NCBI RefSeq assembly: GCF_030811475.1 | Contig: NZ_JAUSQV010000001.1 | Span: forward strand, 2,801,001-2,865,000 | Direction: 5' to 3' | DNA: 64,000 nucleotides | Source of the DNA: Nakamurella flavida | Lineage (GTDB): Bacteria; Actinomycetota; Actinomycetes; Mycobacteriales; Nakamurellaceae | In this document: in pieces, positions 43,162 to 52,137 of the stretch | How the letters are laid out: every line of letters begins with the position of its first letter | How positions within the stretch are numbered: the stretch's first letter is position 1 | Made by a program: the position numbers and the translations under genes | Notes under the pieces: generated by a model | The model's input: only the letters and a program-made list of their open reading frames with translations | What the model was told of the DNA's origin: nothing | Databases searched by the model: none

Positions 43162-43824
43162 ATGATCACCGCCGCACGGCGTCGCGACGCGACCACGGCA
43201 CTGCTCATCGTCGCCCTGGGTGCGCTGACCATCGCGGCGGTGTTCGTCGGATCGCTGCCCTGGCCGCAGCGCGTGTGGGTGCCCGGCACTCGATCGTCGA
43301 TGGTCGGCCGGTTGCTGGACGAGCCGCTACCCGTCTGGCTGCTGCTCATCGCCACGGCCGCAGTGACCATCGCGACGGCGCTGGTGTTGTTCCGCCGGTT
43401 GCCCGAGCCGGCCCCACCGCGGTGGTTCCCCTGGGTGCTCGCGGTGCTGCTCGTCGTCACGGCGGCGGTGGGCAGCCTGAACGCCCTGTTCTTCGCGGGG
43501 CCGGCCGGCCCCTCCGTCGGGCCGATCATCCCGATCTTCCACTGGATGTTCACCTTCGTGCCGTCGCTGGTGATCGGGTCGCTCGGCGCGGTGGCGACGG
43601 GCCGACACGGGCTGCCGGCGGCGTTGGCCGCGGCAGTGGTGGCCGTCCCCATGCAGGCGCTGAGCTGGTCACTGCTGGTGCGGTTCAACAAAAGCTCACC
43701 GGCCGTGCTGAACGCTCTGTGGCCGACGGCCATCCTGGTCGTGATCCCGTTCCTCATCTCGCTGGCCATCGTGATGAGCGTGCAGGCCGGGCGGGCCCGC
43801 GACCGCGCCCACCCCCAGCCGTGA
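43162..43824 (+). CDS. hypothetical membrane protein
   Basis: A 220-residue protein with about six predicted helices and no motif I recognise. Basic residues near both ends (MITAARRRD and RARDRAHPQP) suggest cytoplasmic termini. It lies 26 bp after the methyltransferase and 31 bp before hyuB and may be cotranscribed with them. No relation to hydantoin metabolism can be seen in the sequence; membrane transport is possible but unsupported. Confidence 0.6.
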   Translation: MITAARRRDATTALLIVALGALTIAAVFVGSLPWPQRVWVPGTRSSMVGRLLDEPLPVWLLLIATAAVTIATALVLFRRLPEPAPPRWFPWVLAVLLVVTAAVGSLNALFFAGPAGPSVGPIIPIFHWMFTFVPSLVIGSLGAVATGRHGLPAALAAAVVAVPMQALSWSLLVRFNKSSPAVLNALWPTAILVVIPFLISLAIVMSVQAGRARDRAHPQP

Positions 43825-43855
43825 CGCCGATGGCCCCCGGCGGCAGAATCGCCGG

Positions 43856-45733
43856 ATGACCACGCCGGTGACACAGCAGGTCGATCCCATCCTGGTCGAG
43901 ATCGTCGCCGGGACGCTGGCGTCGGTGGAGGCCGAGGTGGAGACGGCCATCGGGCGCACGTCGCGGTCGCCGATGATCCGCGACGCGCACGACTTCCGCG
44001 CCGGCATCCACGACGCCCGGATGCGCAAGCTCACCGGCCGGTCGTACTCGGCGCTGGTCCAGCCGGTGGTGCGGGACTTCCCGTTGGAGACCATGAACCC
44101 CGGCGACGTGTACTTCCACAACGACGTCTACCTGTCCGAGGGCGGCATCGGGCACCTGCCCGATCTGTGCGTCACCGTGCCCGTGTTCTCCGGCGGGCGG
44201 GTCGTGGCGTTCGTGCAGGCGTTCGGTCACCACGACGACATCGGTGGCTCCGTCCCGGGTTCCATGCCCTCGCACGCCCGCAGCGTGTTCGAGGAGGGCC
44301 TGATGGTGCCGCCCATCAGGTTGTGGGACCGCGGCGTGCCCAACCAGGCGGCGCTGGCCATCATGACCCGCAACTCCCGCATGCCGGAGTCGCTCGCCGC
44401 CGACCTGGACGCCGAGTGCTCGGCCTGCCTGATGGGCGCCGCCCGGATGACCGAGCTGTTCGACCGGTACGGGGCACAGCAGGTGCAGGCCGCGTTCGAC
44501 ACCATCCTGGACCGTTCGACGCAGACGTACCGGACCGAGATCCTGTCGCGCATCCCGGACGGCGAGTACGTCTGGGAGGACTACGCCGAGCACGACGGCG
44601 TGGACGAGCCCCGGCTGCACGCCCAGCGGATCACCCTGACCAAGCTGTCCGACGGGGACGGCGTCACCGGCGGCCGGCTGATCCTGGATTTCACCGGCAC
44701 GTCCCCGCAGGCCAAGGGCCCCATCAACCACGCCGCCGACTACTCCGACGGGGTGTTCCTGGCCAAGTGGCTGGCACCGATCCTGCGGAACCTGGCCGCG
44801 AGCCCGGAGCGGATGGCCGAGCTCGACGTCAACGAGGGCGTCGTCCCGCTCATCGAGATGCGTTTCCCGTCACCGGGAACGCTGCTCACACCGATCTTCC
44901 CCGCCCCCACCAACGCGCGGACGTTCGTCATCCTGCGGTTGCTCGGCGTGCTCGCCGGGGTGCTGGCCAAGGCGGTGGACGGCCGGATGCCGGCGGACCA
45001 GGAGACCATCCGCTACACCGGGGTCTACGGCCGCGACGAGGCCGGCCGGGAGTACCTGATGCGCGAGGTGCTGGGCGGCGGATCGGGCGGTCGCTACTAC
45101 GCCGACGGCGAGGACACCATCCACGTGGTGCCCGACTCGCGGAACCTGCCCACCGAGTTCACCGAGGCGCGGTTCCCGTTCCTCGTCGAACGGCTCGGGC
45201 TGGCCGTCGACTCCGGCGGGCCGGGGCTGTACCGGGGCGGACTCGGCTACGACAAGCAGATCCGCATGCTGGTGGACGCCTCGTTCATGTCCATCGCCGA
45301 CCGGTCGATCCTGGCGTGCTGGGGAGTGCGCGGCGGGAGAGCCGGGCAGTCGTTCAGCGTCACCATCGACCCGGGCGGACCGCACGAGCGCGAGGTCGAC
45401 GCCCTGGCCGACGACGAGCCGGTGCGTGCGGGGGAACTCATCCGCATCCGCACCACCGGCGGCGGCGGGTGGGGTGACCCGCTGGAGCGTCCCGTCGCGG
45501 CCGTGGAGCGGGACGTGTTGTGGGGCAAGGTCTCGACCGCCGGTGCGGCTCGGGACTACGGCGTCGTGCTCACCGGCGGACCCGGCGGTGTGCAGGTCGA
45601 CCTGGCCGCCACCGAGGCGTTGCGGGCGTCCCGCCGTGCGCAGGCGCCCGCCGACCCGCCGTTCTTCGATCGTGGCCCCGGCTACGCGCGGTTGTCCGGT
45701 GGACGGGAGTTCGCGGAGGTCGACCACCGCTGA
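43856..45733 (+). CDS. hydantoinase/oxoprolinase subunit B (HyuB)
   Basis: A 625-residue HyuB. Family segments are visible: SRSPMIRDAHDFRAGIHDA, GDVYFHNDVYLSEGGIGH (within the first 110 residues), LPDLCVTVPVF, RLILDFTGTSPQAKGPINHA, and the late GLGYDKQIRMLVDASFMS and RTTGGGGWGDPLERP. With HyuA it forms an ATP-dependent ring-opening enzyme for hydantoin, 5-oxoproline or related rings, or a carboxylase of the same superfamily. Its separation from hyuA by 2.8 kb is unusual. A double IclR regulator follows 82 bp downstream. Confidence 0.9.
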   Translation: MTTPVTQQVDPILVEIVAGTLASVEAEVETAIGRTSRSPMIRDAHDFRAGIHDARMRKLTGRSYSALVQPVVRDFPLETMNPGDVYFHNDVYLSEGGIGHLPDLCVTVPVFSGGRVVAFVQAFGHHDDIGGSVPGSMPSHARSVFEEGLMVPPIRLWDRGVPNQAALAIMTRNSRMPESLAADLDAECSACLMGAARMTELFDRYGAQQVQAAFDTILDRSTQTYRTEILSRIPDGEYVWEDYAEHDGVDEPRLHAQRITLTKLSDGDGVTGGRLILDFTGTSPQAKGPINHAADYSDGVFLAKWLAPILRNLAASPERMAELDVNEGVVPLIEMRFPSPGTLLTPIFPAPTNARTFVILRLLGVLAGVLAKAVDGRMPADQETIRYTGVYGRDEAGREYLMREVLGGGSGGRYYADGEDTIHVVPDSRNLPTEFTEARFPFLVERLGLAVDSGGPGLYRGGLGYDKQIRMLVDASFMSIADRSILACWGVRGGRAGQSFSVTIDPGGPHEREVDALADDEPVRAGELIRIRTTGGGGWGDPLERPVAAVERDVLWGKVSTAGAARDYGVVLTGGPGGVQVDLAATEALRASRRAQAPADPPFFDRGPGYARLSGGREFAEVDHR

Positions 45734-45815
45734 TCAGCGGGTTTGAATCGGTCTCCGGTGCGGTACTGGCCGGAGGATCGCAGTCCCCCAGTGCGCCCGG
45801 ACAGGAAGGATGCCG

Positions 45816-47234
45816 ATGCCCGACCGTCTCGCCACCGCTCTCGCGGTGGTGCGTGCGGTCGCCGACCGGCCGGATCCCCTCCTCCCGGTGGCGGTGGGTG
45901 CCCTCGCCCAGGAGCTGGGCCTCACCACCTCGTCGGCCTCGCGGGTGTCCGCCGCGCTGGCCGGCGTCGGCCTGCTCGACCACGCCGAGGGGTACGGCGC
46001 GTACCGGCTGGGCCGGCGTGCGGCGACCATGTCCGGCCGGGCCGGAGCGGCCGTCGCCTCGGCGGTCGACTTCGCCCTGACCCGCCTGTCGGCTGCCACC
46101 GGGGAGACGGTGTGCCTGGTCGCGCCCGCCCCGGGCGGACCGCGGGTCATCGCCGTCGTCCCGTCCGGCTGGACCCTGCACGTGCGGGTCCGGGTCGGTG
46201 ACCTGTGCGCCGGGCCCGGCGATGCCGCCGTGCGCGTGCTGCAGGACGAGAGCTGCCGGGACGTCGAACGGTCCGCGGCCGACGAACGCGACCAGATCGC
46301 CGTCGGGGTCCGCGACCAGGGTGGGGAGGTGGTCGCCGCCCTCGTCGTGCACGTCCCCGCCATCCGGACCGAGCGGGTGCTGCCGGTCGCCGGCCGCGTG
46401 CTGCTCGCCGCCCGGTCGAACCTGGAGGCAGCCATCGTGCGCGCACCCGCGCAGCACGCACCGAGTGACGGCCGGGCGGTCCGGGTCGCCGCCGGGCGCG
46501 CGTCGCTGAGCCTGGCCGCGGCCGTCCTGGAGGACGTGTGCGAGGGAGGCAGTGAGGTGCCGGAGATCGCCCGCCGGCTCGGGGTCCGTCCCGAACGGGT
46601 GGAGCGGGTGCTCGGCGACGCCGAGAACGCCGGGCTGGTCCGCCTCGCCGGCGGGGGCGGGACGGTGACGCCGCGCTGGTACCTGCACGGCTGGCACCGG
46701 GCGGTGACCGCCGCCGTGCTGACCCAGCAGGTGGCGCCGCTGGTCACCGCGGCCGCCCAGGAGTCCCGCACCACCGCCTACGTCACCGTCCGCCGCGGGA
46801 TCCGCAGCGTCACGGTGGCGGAGGCGTTCGCCGAGGGGCCGCTGAGCACCCAGAGCTGGCTCGGCCGGCCCGCCCAGATGGTCGGCGCGGACGGCGGGGC
46901 GTTGCTGATCATGGACCTCGACGACGACCAGATCGTCGCGGTGCTACCGGCCCGCACGTCGCTCACCGCCCAGCGCACCCCCCGCGACCTGGACAGCTTC
47001 CTCCAGCAGGTGCGGCGGGCCCGGCTCGACGACCGCCTTGTCCTCGACGGGTACGCCGAGGACGGCCTGACCTCGGTCGCCGCGCCGGTCCGCGACGCCT
47101 CCGGCGCGGTCGTCGCGGCGGCCTGCCTGGTCGGACCGACCCATCTCATCGGCCGGGAGCTGACCTCCACCCGGGCCGTGGCCGACCGGCTGGCCCGCGG
47201 CGTCTCCGACCTGCTGGCCGCACCCACCGGCTGA
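45816..47234 (+). CDS. double-length IclR-type transcriptional regulator
   Basis: About 472 residues, twice the usual IclR length. Two winged helix-turn-helix units are visible: about residues 1-60 (ALAQELGLTTSSASRVSAAL) and about 240-290 (EIARRLGVRPERVERVLGDA). Each is followed by an IclR effector-like domain, roughly 75-210 and 300-470. AGGAAGG is correctly spaced for the ATG at 45816 and overlaps the ATG at 45810. It lies downstream of hyuB and probably regulates it. The two halves have diverged widely, and no frameshift or stop separates them. Confidence 0.8.
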   Translation: MPDRLATALAVVRAVADRPDPLLPVAVGALAQELGLTTSSASRVSAALAGVGLLDHAEGYGAYRLGRRAATMSGRAGAAVASAVDFALTRLSAATGETVCLVAPAPGGPRVIAVVPSGWTLHVRVRVGDLCAGPGDAAVRVLQDESCRDVERSAADERDQIAVGVRDQGGEVVAALVVHVPAIRTERVLPVAGRVLLAARSNLEAAIVRAPAQHAPSDGRAVRVAAGRASLSLAAAVLEDVCEGGSEVPEIARRLGVRPERVERVLGDAENAGLVRLAGGGGTVTPRWYLHGWHRAVTAAVLTQQVAPLVTAAAQESRTTAYVTVRRGIRSVTVAEAFAEGPLSTQSWLGRPAQMVGADGGALLIMDLDDDQIVAVLPARTSLTAQRTPRDLDSFLQQVRRARLDDRLVLDGYAEDGLTSVAAPVRDASGAVVAAACLVGPTHLIGRELTSTRAVADRLARGVSDLLAAPTG

Positions 47235-47249
47235 CCCGCGCCGGGCTGC

Positions 47250-48020
47250 TCACCGCGCGCGGGGCCCGCGCCCTTCCCGCACCGTCACGCCGAGATTCCG
47301 GAGTGCGTCGACGGTCTCGTGCGGTCGTCCGTCGGTGACGACCCCGGACACCTCGGCCAGCGGGAGCACCGTGTACCGCGATGCGGCGCCCAGCTTCTCG
47401 GCGCTGGCCAGCACCCAGGTCTCCGCCGAGCGGCTCGCGAGCAACCGTTTCATCGCCGCCTCGTCGACGTCACCGGTGGTCAGGCCGTGCACCGGGTGGA
47501 CCCCGGTGACCCCGAGCAGGAACAGGTCGGCGGTGACACCGGCGGCGGCCTCCGCGGCCACCGCCCCGCAGGTGACCATGGAGTGCTTGAACAGCCGGCC
47601 GCCGAGCAGGACCACCTCGACCCCCGGGTGGTCCAGCAGGGCGACCGCCACCGTGGGGCTGTGGGTGACGACGGTGCACTCCAGGTCGGTCGGCAGGGCG
47701 CGGGTGACCGCGAGCGTGGTGGTCCCGCCGTCCAGGATCACCACGCTGCCCGGCCGGATCAGCGCAGCCGCGGTGACCGCGACCGCGGTCTTGCCGGCGG
47801 GCTCGACACCGGCCCGGGTGGTGTAGTCGGCCAGGGCCGGCGAGGCGGGAACCGCTCCGCCGTAGACCTTCTGGCACAGGCCGGCCGCGGCGAGCTCGCG
47901 GAGATCCCGCCGGATGCTGTCCTCGGACAGCCCCAGTTCGGCGGCCAGTTCCTTGGCCACCACTTTCCCGTCGACACGCAGTCGGGTCAGCAGCAGGTCG
48001 CGGCGTTCGGCAGCCAGCAT
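47250..48020 (-). CDS. DeoR-family transcriptional regulator
   Basis: About 256 residues from the ATG at 48020, which follows AAGGAG at five-base spacing. Helix-turn-helix at about 15-60 (ELGLSEDSIRRDLRELAAAGL), and sensor segments ILDGGTTTLAVTRAL, VVTHSPTVAVALL, FLLGVTGVHPVHGLTTGDVDE, WVLASAEKLGAAS. The GGTTT phosphate site is intact, so a phosphorylated sugar is the likely ligand. It is divergent from the NudK-like gene with 47 bp between; TGCA-N6-TGCA at 48040-48053 is a possible operator. Confidence 0.88.
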   Translation of the reverse strand: MLAAERRDLLLTRLRVDGKVVAKELAAELGLSEDSIRRDLRELAAAGLCQKVYGGAVPASPALADYTTRAGVEPAGKTAVAVTAAALIRPGSVVILDGGTTTLAVTRALPTDLECTVVTHSPTVAVALLDHPGVEVVLLGGRLFKHSMVTCGAVAAEAAAGVTADLFLLGVTGVHPVHGLTTGDVDEAAMKRLLASRSAETWVLASAEKLGAASRYTVLPLAEVSGVVTDGRPHETVDALRNLGVTVREGRGPRAR

Positions 48021-48067
48021 TCGCACTCCTTCATGGTGTTGCACGCTTCTGCATGTACGGTACCCGG

Positions 48068-48775
48068 ATGAGCACCCCTCTCCCGACCGGGACGCCCGGC
48101 CTCGACATCCCCGATCACCGCGGGCGCACCGGGCTCGACCGGGTCGGCCGCGACCTCACCGGCAATCCCGACGTGGTCGTCCGCGACGTCGAGCTGACCT
48201 CCCACGGCGGCTGGCACGTGTTGCGACGCACCACCTTCGACCACCGCCGTCGCGACGGGCAGTGGACCACCGAGCAGCGGGAGACCTACGACCGCGGCAA
48301 CGGGGCCACCGTGCTGCCCTACGACACCGATCGCCGCACCGTCCTGCTCACCCGGCAGTTCCGTTACCCCGTCTACGTCAACGGGCACCCCGACGGCATG
48401 CTCGTCGAGGCCGCCGCCGGACTGGTGGACGACGACGACCCGGAGACCGCCATCCGCCGGGAGGCGGAGGAGGAGCTGGGGGTCGAGCTCGGGACGATCA
48501 CCCACGTGTTCGACGTGTTCATGAGCCCGGGGTCGGTCACCGAACGCGTGCACTTCTTCGCCGCGCCCTACCGGCCGACCGACAGGACCGGCAGCGGCGG
48601 CGGTCTCGCCGAGGACGGCGAGGACATCGAGGTGCTCGAAGTGGACATCGACGAGGCGCTGGCCATGATCGGCGACGGCCGCATCGCGGACGGCAAGACG
48701 ATCATGCTGCTGCAGTGGGCGGTGCTGAGCGGTCCGTTCACGCGTCCTGCGCAGCGGCGTGCCGGACAGAACTAG
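48068..48775 (+). CDS. nudK: Nudix hydrolase, NudK-like GDP-mannose/ADP-ribose pyrophosphatase
   Basis: A 235-residue Nudix protein. The Nudix helix is AAGLVDDDDPETAIRREAEEELG; the expected Glu eight residues before the REAEE is Asp, and the same replacement pattern occurs in NudK. Downstream FMSPGSVTERVHFF and AEDGEDIEVLEVDIDEAL then DGKTIMLLQW correspond closely to NudK. It should hydrolyse GDP-mannose or ADP-ribose-like nucleotides with Mg2+. Start at ATG 48068 gives a compact N terminus; no SD is clear. Its stop overlaps the convergent amidohydrolase by four bases. Confidence 0.85.
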   Translation: MSTPLPTGTPGLDIPDHRGRTGLDRVGRDLTGNPDVVVRDVELTSHGGWHVLRRTTFDHRRRDGQWTTEQRETYDRGNGATVLPYDTDRRTVLLTRQFRYPVYVNGHPDGMLVEAAAGLVDDDDPETAIRREAEEELGVELGTITHVFDVFMSPGSVTERVHFFAAPYRPTDRTGSGGGLAEDGEDIEVLEVDIDEALAMIGDGRIADGKTIMLLQWAVLSGPFTRPAQRRAGQN

Positions 48776-50238
48776 TCCGGCAGTGCCCCTGCCGTCACCC
48801 GACCCGCCAGCACCGTCGCGGACACCGGCATCGTCCGGAGTTCGTCGCCGGAACTGGCGAGCGGATCGCGCTCCAGCACGACGAGATCGGCCGGCTCGCC
48901 CGGCGCGATGCGGCCGTGGCGGGTGGACGCCGCCAGCGCGTCGGCGACGGAGATGGCCTGCTCGGGATGCCACGGGTCCCGGCCGTCCCGGCTGCGGGTG
49001 ACCGCGGTGGCGACGCCGAGCCAGGGATCCAGCGGGGAGACCGGGGCATCGGATCCGAGGGCCAGCCGGGCCCCGGCGTCGAGCAGCGAGCGGGCCGGGA
49101 ACGCCCACGCGGTCCGGCCGGCCCAGTGCCGGTCGGCGACATCGCGGTCGTCCATCGCGTGCTCGGGTTGGATGCTGGCGGTGATGCCGAGCTCGGCGAA
49201 GCGGGCCAGATCCTCCGGGGCGACCAGCTGGGCGTGCTCCATCCGGCCACCCACCCCGAGCTGGGCGAAGGTGTCCAGGGCGATGCGGGCGGCCTCGTCC
49301 CCGATGGCGTGCACGGCCGGGGTCAGGCCGCCACCGACGGCCCGGCGCAGCAGGTCGAGCAGGTCGGCGGGTTCGACGGTCAGGAACCCGCTCGTCCCGT
49401 CCGGGTACGGCTGCCGGCAGCAGGCGGTCCGGGTGTTCAGCGAGCCGTCGATGAGGATCTTGAACGGGCCCATCCGCACCAGGCCGCCGCCGCCGGGCAC
49501 GGGATCGCCGGTGCGCAGGCCGCTGTCCAGGGCGCGATCCAGATGGCGGGTGTAGACCCCGGTGTCCACCCGCAGGGCCCGGTGCCCGGCCGCCACCCGG
49601 CGTGCCCAGACGCCCGGGTTCCACGCCATCTCCAGATCCACGACGCCCACCACCCCCCGGGCGGCCGCCGCCTCCGCCGCATCGGCGACCCAGCCGTCGA
49701 CCACCGTGTCCGGCACCTCGTCGAGCCGGCGGGTGATGAGGAACGCGTCGTCCTCGACGAGCAGGCCGTCCTGCCCGTCGAGCACGCCGAAGAGTCGGGC
49801 GGCGGCACTGTTCGGCCAGACGCAGTGCAGGTCCGCGGAGACCAGCACGACGGCGTGGTCCGGTCCGGCGGCGTCCAGCAGGGCCCGGCTCGGTGCGTCC
49901 GGCCAGAGCCCGTCCCGGAAGCCGTAGCCGACCACCGGGTGCTCGTCCGCCGCGGGTGCGTGCGGCCCGGTCAGGTGCGCGCGGACCAGGTCCGCGGCGT
50001 GGGCCGCGCTGCTGGCCGGGGAGACGTCGAGCCGGCGGCGGGTCATCGCCCACTGGGTCAGGTGGACGTGCTCGTCCCACAGGCCGGGGACGATCCAGCG
50101 GCCGGCCAGGTCGACCCGGCGGCCCCGCGTCCCCGCCCCCGACCCCACGGCGGAGATGAGCCCGTCGGTGAGCAGGACGTCGACCGGCTCGGCCGCGCCC
50201 GGCAGGCGGGCGCCGGTGAGCAGCAGCGGCTCGGTCAT
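48772..50238 (-). CDS. YtcJ-like amidohydrolase (amidohydrolase_3)
   Basis: A 488-residue metal-dependent hydrolase. Metal-binding residues: HxH in LWDEHVHL, Lys in FKILIDGSLNTRTA, His in PAVHAIGD and MEHAQLV, and Asp in LGSDAPVSPLD. The group includes N-substituted formamide deformylase and other amide hydrolases. It is the last gene of a seven-gene operon and overlaps the PaiB-like gene by four bases (ATGA). A role in removing an N-acyl or N-formyl group, or in opening an amide formed earlier in the pathway, would fit its neighbours. Confidence 0.88.
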   Translation of the reverse strand: MTEPLLLTGARLPGAAEPVDVLLTDGLISAVGSGAGTRGRRVDLAGRWIVPGLWDEHVHLTQWAMTRRRLDVSPASSAAHAADLVRAHLTGPHAPAADEHPVVGYGFRDGLWPDAPSRALLDAAGPDHAVVLVSADLHCVWPNSAAARLFGVLDGQDGLLVEDDAFLITRRLDEVPDTVVDGWVADAAEAAAARGVVGVVDLEMAWNPGVWARRVAAGHRALRVDTGVYTRHLDRALDSGLRTGDPVPGGGGLVRMGPFKILIDGSLNTRTACCRQPYPDGTSGFLTVEPADLLDLLRRAVGGGLTPAVHAIGDEAARIALDTFAQLGVGGRMEHAQLVAPEDLARFAELGITASIQPEHAMDDRDVADRHWAGRTAWAFPARSLLDAGARLALGSDAPVSPLDPWLGVATAVTRSRDGRDPWHPEQAISVADALAASTRHGRIAPGEPADLVVLERDPLASSGDELRTMPVSATVLAGRVTAGALPD

Positions 50239-50861
50239 CCGGTCCCCCCGTGCACGCGGCGCATCTCGGCCGCCAACGCCGGATTGCCGTACGGGCCGGG
50301 CGACCCGAGCGCGTCGATGACGCGCTCGACGACGGCCGGCGGCTTGTCCTGGCTGAGCTTGGCCTTGGTGACGATGCGGGTGGGGGTGAGCCGGATGCCC
50401 ACCGTGCCGGCGACGATCCGTTGCGCGTAGGCGACGTTCGCCGGATCGGTGAGCAGGCGGCGGGGCTCGGGCACCGCGTCCTCGAAGTGGTCCACGAGCG
50501 CGTCCAGCACCCGCAGGTTCTCCTGCCCGCTGAGGATCTCCGGGACCCCGGACAGGTGCGCGACGACGAAGTTCCACGTCGGGACGGCCGGCGACGTGTG
50601 GTACCAGCTGGGCGAGATGTACCCGTGCGGGCCCTGTACGAGCACCAGCAGCTCCCGGTCACCCAGCTCGAGGACGTCCTCGTCGGGCCGGCCGAGATGG
50701 GTCAGCAGCGACAGTTCGTCCCGGGTCTCGTCCACCAGCACGGGATAGTGCGAGGCCGCCAGACCGCCCGAGGTGTGACTGACCAGGGTGGCCCAGGGGT
50801 TCTCCCGCACCAGCCGCTTCAGGTCGGCCGGATCCATGGCGTAGTCGGGGTTCTCGCGCAT
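50235..50861 (-). CDS. PaiB-family FMN-binding protein
   Basis: A 208-residue protein matching the FMN-binding negative transcriptional regulator family (PaiB), with split-barrel segments ENPWATLVSHTSGGLAASHYP, GPHGYISPSWY and VPTWNFVVAHLSG (first two within residues 20-90). It keeps the features of a flavin-binding barrel but has no helix-turn-helix. Whether it regulates or acts as an oxidoreductase is unknown; its place among catabolic enzymes supports an enzymatic role. It lies six bases from the M20 peptidase and overlaps the amidohydrolase. Confidence 0.87.
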   Translation of the reverse strand: MRENPDYAMDPADLKRLVRENPWATLVSHTSGGLAASHYPVLVDETRDELSLLTHLGRPDEDVLELGDRELLVLVQGPHGYISPSWYHTSPAVPTWNFVVAHLSGVPEILSGQENLRVLDALVDHFEDAVPEPRRLLTDPANVAYAQRIVAGTVGIRLTPTRIVTKAKLSQDKPPAVVERVIDALGSPGPYGNPALAAEMRRVHGGTG

Positions 50862-50867
50862 GACCGC

Positions 50868-52136
50868 CTATCGGTGGGCGCCGCAGCGGCGGACGGCCAG
50901 CAGCACGATAGCCCTGGCCACGGCCAGGGTCTCGGCCACGGACACCTGCTCGCGCGGGGCGTGGGCCATCCGGACGTCGCCCGGACCGAAGAGCAGGGTG
51001 GGGATTCCCCCGACCCCGGTGTACAGGCGCAGGTCGCTCCCGTAGGGCACGGCCTGCTCCCCGTCCCGGTGACCGACACCGACGTCACCGGCGGCGCGGG
51101 TCACCTCGGCGATGACCGGATGCCCGGTCGGGGTGGCGCCGCTGGCGAACTGGCCGCCGGACCAGACTAGTGCGACCGGATGGTCGGCCAGCCACGGATC
51201 GGCCCGGCACGCCGCGTCCACGGCCCGGGCGAACGACGCGCGGGCATCCGCCGGGTCCTCGCCCAGCCGCACCCCGAGGCGCCCCTCCGCGGTCAACAGG
51301 TCGGGGACGCTGCTGGCCCAGTCGCCGGCCGCGATCCGGCCGATCGAGATCGGGTAGGGCAGCAGGTTCGCCCCGAAGCGGGGGTCGTGGTCGGCGTTCC
51401 GTTCGCGTTCCAGCTCGAGGATCGCCCGGTGCACCGGGAGGAAGGCGTCGAACGCGCTGACCCCGGACGCGCGGGCACTGCCGTGCGCGGCCAGCCCGGG
51501 CACGGTCAGGGTGAAGGTGAGGGCACCGGCATGGGCGGTGACCACCCGCCCGCTGGTGGGTTCGGTGATCACGGCGGCCGCGCCGCCGTGCCCGCGCACC
51601 ATGGTCGCGAACGCGCCCAGGCCACCGTCCTCCTCGCTGACCACGCAGTGCACGGCCAGCGGCCGTTCCAGGACGAGCCCGGAGTCGTGCAGGGTGCGGG
51701 CCACCGCGGTGTTGACCGCGACCCCGGCCTTCATGTCGCAGGCGCCCCGGCCGTGCAGCACGTCGCCGCGGATGACCCCGCCGAACGGCTCCGTCCCGGC
51801 CCACCGGGCACGGTCGCCCAGCGGGACGACGTCGACGTGGCTCTGCAGGATCAGCGCCGGTTCGCCCGGGCCGGAGGTGCCGACCACGCCGTACCCCTCG
51901 GTGCGGTCGGCCTCGGTGCCCGGGAAGCGCGGGTCGGCCCGCAGCGCGGGCAGATCCAGCGCCCAGGTGTCGACGTCCAGGTCGAGCTCTTCCAGGCCCG
52001 CGGCCTGGCGGTGCTGCAGATCGGATTCGGCGTCGCTGCCGGTGATGCTGGGGATCCGGACCAGCTCGACGAGATCACCGACCAGGGCGGTCTCGTCCAG
52101 ATGGGCCAGGGCGTGGGCCTCGACGTCGGTGAGCAT
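50868..52136 (-). CDS. M20-family deacylase/peptidase (ArgE/DapE-like)
   Basis: A 422-residue zinc hydrolase. Metal-site residues are visible: His in LQSHVDVVP, the bridging Asp in GRGACDMK, the catalytic Glu pair in VVSEEDGG, Glu in ITEPTSG and the C-terminal His in MAHAPRE. The lid/dimerisation domain sits at about 200-320. Enzymes of this family remove N-acyl groups from amino acids or cleave dipeptides. It begins one base after the upstream oxidase stop, so the two are coupled. Confidence 0.9.
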   Translation of the reverse strand: MLTDVEAHALAHLDETALVGDLVELVRIPSITGSDAESDLQHRQAAGLEELDLDVDTWALDLPALRADPRFPGTEADRTEGYGVVGTSGPGEPALILQSHVDVVPLGDRARWAGTEPFGGVIRGDVLHGRGACDMKAGVAVNTAVARTLHDSGLVLERPLAVHCVVSEEDGGLGAFATMVRGHGGAAAVITEPTSGRVVTAHAGALTFTLTVPGLAAHGSARASGVSAFDAFLPVHRAILELERERNADHDPRFGANLLPYPISIGRIAAGDWASSVPDLLTAEGRLGVRLGEDPADARASFARAVDAACRADPWLADHPVALVWSGGQFASGATPTGHPVIAEVTRAAGDVGVGHRDGEQAVPYGSDLRLYTGVGGIPTLLFGPGDVRMAHAPREQVSVAETLAVARAIVLLAVRRCGAHR

Positions 52137-52137
52137 G

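Noticed and set aside
48040-48053. TGCA-N6-TGCA between the DeoR and NudK-like genes as a defined operator
   Set aside because: The arms are only four bases and self-palindromic, so chance occurrence is likely. It is mentioned in the gene entry but not annotated.
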